The notes under the pieces: generated by a model
What the model saw: the letters and a program-made list of their open reading frames with translations, nothing else
Database searches by the model: none
Told to the model about the DNA's origin: nothing
Translations under genes and position numbers: made by a program
Part shown: positions 58,101 to 64,000 of the stretch, piece by piece
Layout of the letters: each line of letters opens with the position of its first letter
How positions within the stretch are numbered: the stretch's first letter is position 1
NCBI GenBank assembly: GCA_024867545.1
Contig: JANFNE010000005.1
Location: 186,001 to 250,000, forward strand
Direction: 5' to 3'
DNA length: 64,000 nt
Source of the DNA: Phytopythium helicoides
Lineage: Eukaryota > Oomycota > Peronosporomycetes > Pythiales > Pythiaceae

Positions 58101-59440
58101 ATAAATTCAAGTTTTGCTAGCTCTATTGCATGCTGGCGTTTCACAATAAGCTCTTGAAGTACGACGACTCCGTGAACAAGCTGTTGGCGACTTGCTTCAA
58201 GCTTTCGAGGTAGGGGCTGATGCCGTTTATGCCTCTTCCAATCTACAATTGAGTGATCTGACCATGGTCCCCGATCCACAGAAACCGGAGTTTCTGTTAT
58301 CAATGTCAGCATTGTGTTTATTGTTTTCGAAATACTAGGGTCAGCAGTAGCGAGATCGTGAAGGCGATAGATGCTTCCAGCTGGCGCCAACTGCATTAGG
58401 AGTTCACGAATCATCACTTTGAGTGCTTTGTAAAATTTTAACCGCTCTTGTCTTCCTTTCCAAATCGCTTGCAGCCTTGACGTGGAGCGTTCTAGTATTT
58501 GGCGATTTCGTTCTCGCCTTCGAAGCCATCGACGTGAAGCATGTTGTATAGTTTGTGCTGCAATCCATTGCTGATGAAAAATTGTAAGACGAGATCGACG
58601 AAGGACATCGAGACTTGTAGTTTTGCTGAGTCTTTTGATGCGGTAAATACGCTGGATACGAAGAATAAAGGGTGTGAGCTGTATAAGCCTAGCACACTCC
58701 TGCCGATGCCATACAACATATGCAAGCCATGCGGTCCACCGAGAGCGTATTTTGTGCCGTCTGTAAACATGAAGGAGAGGTGGTGCCATCCGTGCTAATT
58801 GCGCTCGCCGAAAACCAACAAGTAACGACAGTACCTGTTGATTCGCCCGAGTGGCATTTTCTCGTTCTTTTATTTGCTGCTCACGGAGGCGATCTACCTC
58901 TTTTTCCAGCTTGTGTTTGATTGAATCACAAACTCTTACTTTCTTTGGTGAAGGTTTGGGTGAATGCGCAGCAGGAAGCAGCGCACTCAAGTCCTCCGAA
59001 GTCTCGATGATGCCTATCTCAAGCACCCCTCCCTTCCCATTGATCGGTGCACAGTCCGAGTTGTTGCTCAATTGAGATTCTGGTTTGCGTGTTGGAGACA
59101 AAGTTGGCGCTACAATTTCTTTTGCTGCAACAGCAACAGAAGCTAAGGCATCACGATTCCGCCGAAGAGCAACTTTGCTCTGTTCTGTTCGGCGGAGGCG
59201 AAGGTAATTGAGCGGCTCTGGAGCAAGCGAGTAGCTGTCAACGCGGCACTTTTTCTCTCTCTTAATCTTGGAAGCTTTTCCTTGAATCGGATCTCCAACT
59301 CCGTCTTGGTCGGGTCTTGTTTGAACCGCACGAAGACGGCCCGGGACAAGCGTATCTGATTCATCATTGAAAATTGACCTACCTATGCCTTCAGTGCTTT
59401 TAGAAGGTACAAGAGTAGCGCCAAGCTGGAAGAACCGCAT
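55136..59440 (-). CDS. IQ-motif / coiled-coil / TPR protein (1,434 aa)
   Basis: Single long exon. Residues 1-190 are polar and probably disordered. Around 200-340 there are IQ-like calmodulin-binding helices (AAQTIQHASRRWLRRRERNR; LQAIWKGRQERLKF). Residues of about 400-950 form a long Glu/Arg/Gln-rich coiled coil. Residues of about 1050-1330 have TPR-like helical repeats (ALELAGKAREAAETLAAII; FEKKEFTLAKDAYSVM). The layout is typical of ciliary, centrosomal or axonemal proteins, which would fit an organism with zoospores, but I do not recognise the family. It lies tail-to-tail with the aminotransferase gene (79-nt gap) and head-to-head with the ankyrin gene (142-nt gap). No frame breaks. Confidence 0.75.
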   Translation of the reverse strand: MRFFQLGATLVPSKSTEGIGRSIFNDESDTLVPGRLRAVQTRPDQDGVGDPIQGKASKIKREKKCRVDSYSLAPEPLNYLRLRRTEQSKVALRRNRDALASVAVAAKEIVAPTLSPTRKPESQLSNNSDCAPINGKGGVLEIGIIETSEDLSALLPAAHSPKPSPKKVRVCDSIKHKLEKEVDRLREQQIKERENATRANQQVLSLLVGFRRAQLARMAPPLLHVYRRHKIRSRWTAWLAYVVWHRQECARLIQLTPFILRIQRIYRIKRLSKTTSLDVLRRSRLTIFHQQWIAAQTIQHASRRWLRRRERNRQILERSTSRLQAIWKGRQERLKFYKALKVMIRELLMQLAPAGSIYRLHDLATADPSISKTINTMLTLITETPVSVDRGPWSDHSIVDWKRHKRHQPLPRKLEASRQQLVHGVVVLQELIVKRQHAIELAKLEFIEARLVIREKKEADERAAKSRELDATNERIRLTRERHAMSVAERETQEYVRALRSVDADAQRRALLRAHRREQKECLCMREEEIQTRYIVAECARRETEDIEKEREIARRAQLIQKQIIREEELRRAVREESRRKELELAQRRKEAQDRDRAQWNELSLELKQEVSRRQQAALIEFTQKTDDVVVDTEAAKKLQRDQLRRVKLAELEKERSERSLMSTNDVQSRQWHYLKKKQAHAEYWLAKRERERLRFAVDPLHYERAQTQLEQEEVRRRENYAMKIEDERSRAVHVQEKKALAAECARRQARTRLFEQKRERYEREQMAIEEQREIAHILAQKRAEDYRCLLHDMKEKSERLTKIQQAQLSEARARREMRDEELRQQRIAYAESAAASSRESRERIAMQLEDTFSGEYQVSLIKYEKRRRRERQTLQMMREDVQSMNREDWEREGLRLESLLWTPFETAAFTLCAELHLEFLYENVRVFIELTDGASGLIPPLALDFDNVRAHAEREHLMTEADVPVKKRGPRKFFYHEFFEEDPILGPLLERENKQIDCQKRESEEQNNAAKAKARERWRKLSEKYLPQTRSSEEHLVLARRGLALMSDKQYQNAHSALSSAIAAVTPQEPLPSLCRQLARCDVALFELNGRSVFVNGALLRFHQAASHVWLIGNPKFLQEIARALELAGKAREAAETLAAIIRGFPRYSQITDVVFRAGIVLSSLHEFRQSREYLLHVLEDEPFGWRTGDMLFMVARVLQREGDPAARRLSALAFEEAFRKKRDAGELTTNYARKGMHGPAILNCEYSTWQEFVKSVDTWRRAGDSYFEKKEFTLAKDAYSVMVKRKQRQAEGPSELVRKRRAVVDAVLLHEHITRNGASRQPKQKILPSIEDADNQIGNDDWLRMAKAYAVVQNRDKTRGALSKWLEIKGYRQRVCERYYCWPLARWKLLTGITAPEKALEWRFQHASQDNWVSNRYARRHKEAWTDQNKNN

Positions 59441-59582
59441 GCATGCCGCTCAATGGCAAAAAAGAATAGCGGGAATCGACAGGAGCTCTCAACTGCATGA
59501 AACGTTAACTTCGCTATTTATGTTGGGGCCAAATCTCACGCTGGGGTTCTATGGAGGTTGTTTGGGGTGAGAAGCCAGCAAT

Positions 59583-60893
59583 ATGGGCCAGGAAGATCGA
59601 GGTGACGCTAATGTCGAGGCTGGAGATGAAGATGAGGAAGAAGAAGAGGATGAGGAAAACGAAGAGGAGGAAGATGAAGAGGAGGAGGATGACGAAGGTG
59701 ATGATGAGAATGAAGACGGTGAAGATGACATTGAATCGGAGAACGAAACCCGCGGTGCTGTAGACAAGGCCGTAACCAGGCCGAAACCAGGGTCGTCAGC
59801 GAAAGTAGCAGTTGGTAATGTGGTAGCACATCCCCGTCCACGAAAGCCTGACGATTTATTTGAGCACTCTTCAACCACTTCGGGTCTACGCATCACCCAG
59901 CAAAAGCGCCTTGGGCGGGCGTGGGGAAACGAAGACGTCGCGAATGGGAACGTAGGTGGACCTCAAATCGACTTGGCTCATTTAGCATACGTACAAGAGG
60001 ATTTCTCCAGGAGAACGGATGCCGTGGCACAATTACGAGCTCGAATGACAGCCAAGTCCCGTCCAGGTTATGAACTGAGAGTACAACGTCGCTGGGACTG
60101 TGCAAGTATCGCACGAATGGTGCTGCGACGGCATTTTGCGTGGATGCCCTGTGTTGTCGCTACAATGATCGACGCGGTTTGGGACGGTGACATTCTTCAA
60201 GTGCACTCTCTTCTGTTGCAGAAGCGTGAATACGTGAACTATCGAGATCCTCACTCGGGACAACGCGCTCTCAACTTAGCCATCCAGCAGCAGCACGAGC
60301 CAATTGTGCGCCTCCTGATGGATCGCGGGGCCGACGTCAACGAGTCAGACGAAGATCCTGGTGGCGCTAGACTGGCTCCACTGCATAATGCACTCATCAT
60401 GGGCAACAAAGCACTGTTTCGGAGGCTACTTAAAGTCGGTGCTGATCCTGAGCAGCAGGACGGTGAAGGTTTCACTCCACTGATGTGGGCTGCAATGCGT
60501 GGCTACCTTGAAATTGCCGCACAGCTAATTGAGTCGTTCGGTGCCGATGTGAACCATCAGGATGCTCTCGGGTGGACACCACTTCATGTTGCGTGTTTTA
60601 AAGGCTATTCAGATGTTGTTGACTATTTGTTGGTGGAGCGGCACGCACGAACAGATATCGAAGATGCAAACGGGTTTACCCCCTTCATGTTCGCTCGTAT
60701 CGCTGAACATCGTGACATCCTACAACGGCTTGACGACTACGCTGCTACGCTGGAGAGGAAAAAGCTGCAGCGCCAAAAGGAGAACAAGCTCAAAGCTGCA
60801 AGATCTGGGAAGAAGAAGAAAAGAAAGAGAACCAAAGTCGTAAGCCTCGCGCAGACGTCCCCCAAGCGTTTATTCGTTACTAGCAAGAATTGA
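59583..60893 (+). CDS. ankyrin-repeat protein with acidic N-terminus (436 aa)
   Basis: Single exon. Residues 10-60 are almost pure Glu/Asp, giving a simple GAA/GAG/GAT-rich DNA stretch at 59620-59740. Four to five ankyrin repeats follow from about residue 200: ALNLAIQQQHEPIVRLLMDR, APLHNALIMGNKALFRRLLK, TPLMWAAMRGYLEIAAQLIE, TPLHVACFKGYSDVVDYLLV and TPFMFARIAEHRDILQRL. The tail is basic (KKKKRKRTK), a likely nuclear signal. Ankyrin repeats bind proteins and nothing here fixes the partner. It converges with the next ankyrin gene, 24 nt apart. Confidence 0.8.
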   Translation: MGQEDRGDANVEAGDEDEEEEEDEENEEEEDEEEEDDEGDDENEDGEDDIESENETRGAVDKAVTRPKPGSSAKVAVGNVVAHPRPRKPDDLFEHSSTTSGLRITQQKRLGRAWGNEDVANGNVGGPQIDLAHLAYVQEDFSRRTDAVAQLRARMTAKSRPGYELRVQRRWDCASIARMVLRRHFAWMPCVVATMIDAVWDGDILQVHSLLLQKREYVNYRDPHSGQRALNLAIQQQHEPIVRLLMDRGADVNESDEDPGGARLAPLHNALIMGNKALFRRLLKVGADPEQQDGEGFTPLMWAAMRGYLEIAAQLIESFGADVNHQDALGWTPLHVACFKGYSDVVDYLLVERHARTDIEDANGFTPFMFARIAEHRDILQRLDDYAATLERKKLQRQKENKLKAARSGKKKKRKRTKVVSLAQTSPKRLFVTSKN

Positions 60894-60917
60894 TTGCACG
60901 GCTAATGTTTCAGCTGC

Positions 60918-62291
60918 TTAGACGTTTAAATGGCGCGGAAAAGCAGCTCGTGGACGTCTTGAATCTTCCGACGATAGCCGAACATCGCGCCGAAACGCTT
61001 CTCGATCCCATCTCAAGACGCGCTCAACTGCTACGACGCGAGCAGTGCGCGCTCCAAACTTTGCAAGAGTTTCACGAACGTCCTCCATCTCTGCGACATC
61101 ATAGGCCGTTAGACCCATAGAATTTTTATGGTTAATCTCAAGCCCTGGGTGGCCTGCGAGCACTTCGTCATCGTCGCCAGCTGTGTATGTGGAGAGAACT
61201 CGGAGAACTCGGCGTAACAACTCTAAATTATTGCCTAGCAGCAAAGCTGCTACCCCAAACGCGTTGTTTCCATCCTCATCGCTGCAGTCAAATTCAATTG
61301 CTGAGCGTAATAAAAAGGATACGATATGCGCGTGGCCATTTGCAATCGCCATGACTAGAAGGCTCCCTTCGCGATATCTTAATGACCGTAACAGCGCGGA
61401 CTCGGAGCCTTTTCTTCTTGATCGGCCGCTTTCGCGGGCATATTCATGGAAGCGCAGCAGGAGCTTGAGAATATCTAGATTCCCGACCGTGCACGCTTGA
61501 ATCATGAGCATCATGTTAGTGTTAAGCTCTTCCGAATCAAGAATATATTGCTGGAGTGGACGAACCATAGTGAAGAGCAGTGGCCTCGCCAGCGTGCAAT
61601 AAGCGACTAGCACGAAAGTTTTCTGACCGAGGTGCCACGCTGGCAGGCGCGGCAGCATACTTCCCAGGCGCTACAGCAGCATTTGCCAGCACCGATGCTG
61701 TTGGCAACGGAACATGAGGTGATGCACCCAATTCTAGCAGCATCTTGATGATTTCGAGCTGCTGATGCAACACAGCAACGTGAAGTAGCGTCTCTCCGTC
61801 TGAATTCCGCAAGTGATCGATCCCCACTGGCTTCTTTTGGTTGTGACTCTTGCTGGTGGAGAGGAGGGAGTTGAGCTCGGACTTGATGAGCGAGCAGTCT
61901 CCGAACGGCGACTGCGCGATGAAGCATGAGTGCCCCCGCCCGCGTTTGCGCCTCTAGCAATCGCCACAGTATCAGCACTCAACAACAAGAGAGGTGGCAA
62001 GCAGTCGCTACCGTCATACCAGGGAGTCGACTGCCAAGTTGCTGGCTCGAGCGGCTGAGGAACGCGCGATCCCCAGCTCCCAGGAAGCTCTGGTCTCATG
62101 TAAAAGGTGAGAGCCGCATCCAGCAATGCGCTCACATCGGCTGGGAAGCTCACATCATCGCAAGCCTGGTGCTGTCGGGTCACAAACGCGCGAAGCGAGA
62201 CGGGAGCACCATTGGCTCGGACGAGGCGCCGCCACTCGCTCGCAGCAGCCCGCGCCCGCTCCTCAGGCGTCGCTTCCTCGAGGTCCTCCAT
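60918..62291 (-). CDS. second ankyrin-repeat protein, multi-exon
   Basis: Start MEDLEEATPEERARAAASEW at 62291. Exon 1 covers roughly 62291-62000. A middle exon includes HSCFIAQSPFGDCSLIKSEL and the ankyrin repeat GETLLHVAVLHQQLEIIKML. The last exon (about 61622-60918) holds NMMLMIQACTVGNLDILKLL, GSLLVMAIANGHAHIVSFLL and AFGVAALLLGNNLELLRRVL repeats and ends at 60918. A candidate intron is 61623-61674 (GTAGCG to TCAG). The first junction was not resolved. The protein is not closely similar to its convergent ankyrin neighbour, so this is not an obvious tandem duplicate. Function is not predictable. Confidence 0.65.
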
Positions 62292-62469
62292 CGCCAGAGT
62301 GCCTGGCGCCTATTTTGGTCTCGGAGGGCACAAATGATACAACGCGGTCAGGTCGGCTCGGGACTCATGATCGTGCGTGTTTGGCTCGTTATCGGAGCGT
62401 CCGCCGTCGGAGCGCGTGGCCGGGCGGGCGGTTTATATATCTACGGGGCTAGCGGCCTGGCCGGGTGGC

Positions 62470-62759
62470 TTAGGCGCTGCCGCCGACCAGGATGTTGTTG
62501 ATCGGGATGTGCACGAGCTTGACGAAGAAGCCGATGAAGCCCATCATGAGGAAGCCGACCGACGTGGCGCCGGCGATGCGCGCGAACTCTGTGGCAGTCA
62601 AAGCAAGGCACGCGCGTCAGTCAGGAGCTCCCGCAGGCCGCCGCTGAGGCGGGCGGCGCACCCTTGCGGTCCGGGCTTGGTGCACTTCTTGACGAGGTGC
62701 ACGCTGTTCTTGAAGAACTGCTGCAGCGGCTGGAAGACGAGCGTGTTGGCGTCCGACAT
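62470..62759 (-). CDS. SEC61G: SEC61 gamma subunit, one-base frameshift in exon 1
   Basis: Small tail-anchored subunit of the ER protein-conducting channel. Exons: complement of 62470-62588 and 62662-62759, with a 73-nt GTGCGC to CAG intron. [19 protein letters not shown] and [10 protein letters not shown] match the family N-terminal helices. Exon 2 encodes [20 protein letters not shown] and [14 protein letters not shown], the single membrane span and conserved end. The genome reads AAG CCC GGA CCG CAA where the family needs K-P-D-R-K, so one extra C sits in the CCC run (about 62678-62680). With it, exon 1 cannot be joined in frame to exon 2. As the protein is essential, an assembly error is likelier than a real lesion. 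Confidence 0.85.
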
Positions 62760-63248
62760 GGCGGGGCAGGCGGGCTGGCAGGCGAGACAGGCGGCGGCGG
62801 GGGGCGAAATGCGGAAATGAGCGCGTCGGGGCGACCGCGCGGCGGGGTGAAAGGGAGCGCGCATAGTTTGTGCCAATCAGAATGGAGTAATTTGTTTTTA
62901 TAGCCAATCAGAGAGAGGAGGCAAGCGGCCGCGTGGCACATCCGGACGACGTGGCGACGCAAACGCGAGGGGCTACCATCGCCATTTTTTGCCATATCTT
63001 TTCGAGTGTCTTTCGGTATTAATGTTTGAATATATGTTTATATCTGTTATAAAGTATAGTGTAATGGCTATATATTTGGGGAAAGATATAGATAGGAGGC
63101 TTGTATTGTGTATTCGCGACTCTTCGGCGGAAAGGCATTTCAAACGAGAAGTTGCCGTTGGGCAGGCAGGGGGACCGCGAGATGAAGCGGCGGCTGGACG
63201 GCGAAGCGCTCGAGCTCAAGCGCGAGCCCACGGCAGGACGGCGCAGCC
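62760..63248. promoter_or_regulatory. divergent intergenic region, SEC61G and RAD52
   Basis: 489 nt between two head-to-head genes. The half near SEC61G is GC-rich; the centre (62980-63110) is AT-rich. No defined element was recognised. Small open frames here have no family features. Confidence 0.5.
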
Positions 63249-64000
63249 ATGGGCGACGAGATGAAGCAGCTGGTGGCGGCGCTGGTGGCCAAGGAGCTGC
63301 TCGCGGGGCTCTCGGCGGGCCGCGCGCGCTTCGGCGCCGTGGCGTTCGGCGACGAGCAGGAGGCGGCGGTCAACGCGTTCCTGCACCAGAAGCTGGGCAA
63401 GGAGAACCTCACGCGGAGACCGGGCCCGGGCGGCAAGCGCCTCACGTACATTGAGAGCTGCAAAGCCATCGAGCTGGCCAACCGCGCGTTTGGCTTCAAC
63501 GGCTGGTCCTGTCACATCATCGAGTGCAAGGAGGAATACGTGCGTGCCAGGAGCGCATGCCGCGTCAGAGAGGATGGGGAGCTCACTGCTGCTGTTTGCT
63601 GAGTACAGAAGGAGAAGCGTGGAGATAGGTGGACCATCGGCTTCAGCTCCGTGGTGCGAATCGAGCTCAAGGACGGCACGAGCCACGAGGATGTGGGGTT
63701 TGGCACCTCGGACGGCCAGCGCGACCTTGGCGCCGCTATCGAGCAAGCCAAGAAAGCCAGTATATCAGACGCACGGAAGCGAGCGCTACGTCTTTTTGGC
63801 GAGTACCTCGGGAACTCCTGCTATGACAGAGAGGTGAGGGGTTTGAAGGCATCGAGATACAAGATTGTGACGCTGATGCCTGATTTTTTTTTCTCCTCCA
63901 GCACATTAAAGAAGTGACATCAGCGCGAGCACCTCCTGGTCCTGCTCCACTGCCTGCTCCTTCGGGGGTCGCTTTGGCTTCCCCTGCAAATATGGTCGGC
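63249..64000 (+). CDS. RAD52: RAD52 recombination mediator, 5' part, runs off the window
   Basis: RAD52 forms rings that anneal single-stranded DNA and help load RAD51. Exons seen: 63249-63539, 63609-63833 and 63902 to the window end, with introns GTGCGT to ACAG and GTGAGG to CCAG, both phase 0. The annealing domain is clear: KLGKENLTRRPGPGGKRLTY, IELANRAFGFNGWSCHI, FSSVVRIELKDGTSHEDVGF, and DARKRALRLFGEYLGN. After the domain comes a Pro/Ala-rich stretch. The start at MGDEMKQL is the first in-frame ATG before the domain. The C-terminal part is outside the window. Confidence 0.9.

Noticed and set aside
59620..59740. GAA/GAG-rich stretch as a microsatellite outside genes
   Set aside because: It is the in-frame acidic N-terminus of the ankyrin gene and is broken by GAT and AAC codons.

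Overview
The window is a gene-dense eukaryotic nuclear segment. Introns are short (about 50-105 nt), gaps between neighbouring genes are often only 20-100 nt, and the gene set is purely eukaryotic (Qa-SNARE, SEC61 gamma, RAD52, JMJD4, CCCH zinc fingers). This style best fits a stramenopile, probably an oomycete. The genus cannot be fixed from the sequence alone, and no rRNA, tRNA, transposon or CRISPR array was recognised.

The dominant feature (219-50284) is a cluster of five paralogous genes, each encoding an intracellular protein of about 2,500 residues. I call them MGL-1 to MGL-5. Their core resembles macroglobulin-like (MG2-type) repeat proteins, and from memory the whole architecture recalls giant bacterial proteins annotated as alpha-2-macroglobulin-domain proteins. 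There are two subtypes. Type A (MGL-1, MGL-3, MGL-4) starts MESWEL and type B (MGL-2, MGL-5) starts MAERDF. Both have three exons with introns at the same places. Layout: A(-) 219-7892, head-to-head with B(+) 8314-15968, then A(+) 16442-24120, a 10-kb island of single-copy genes, then A(-) 34485-42167 and B(-) 42631-50284. The two B-then-A pairs therefore form a large inverted duplication around the island. A and B are diverged over most of their length but nearly identical in two tracts, an MG-like core of about 565 bp and the last 1.23 kb, which suggests ectopic gene conversion. A hinge between the two halves carries copy-specific low-complexity cassettes: Pol II CTD-like heptads plus FG motifs in MGL-2, RG repeats in MGL-5, a poly-Glu run in MGL-4. 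MGL-2 has three frameshifts.

The island (24.1-34.2 kb) holds a syntaxin-5/SED5 SNARE (-), a ZC3H3-type four-finger CCCH protein (+) with two apparent GC-AG introns, a 502-residue protein resembling FANCE (+), and an RME-8 N-terminus-like protein ending in a cytochrome b5 domain (-).

The right flank (50.4-64 kb) holds a JMJD4-type 2-oxoglutarate oxygenase, an NC2-alpha-like histone-fold protein, a class IV aminotransferase-fold protein, a 1,434-residue IQ/coiled-coil/TPR protein, two ankyrin-repeat proteins, SEC61 gamma and the 5' part of RAD52. The SEC61 gamma exon carries one extra base that breaks an essential gene. This suggests residual indel errors in the assembly, so the frameshifts in MGL-2 and JMJD4 should be read with caution. 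Splice sites were chosen by eye from GT/GC-AG signals, reading phase and homology.
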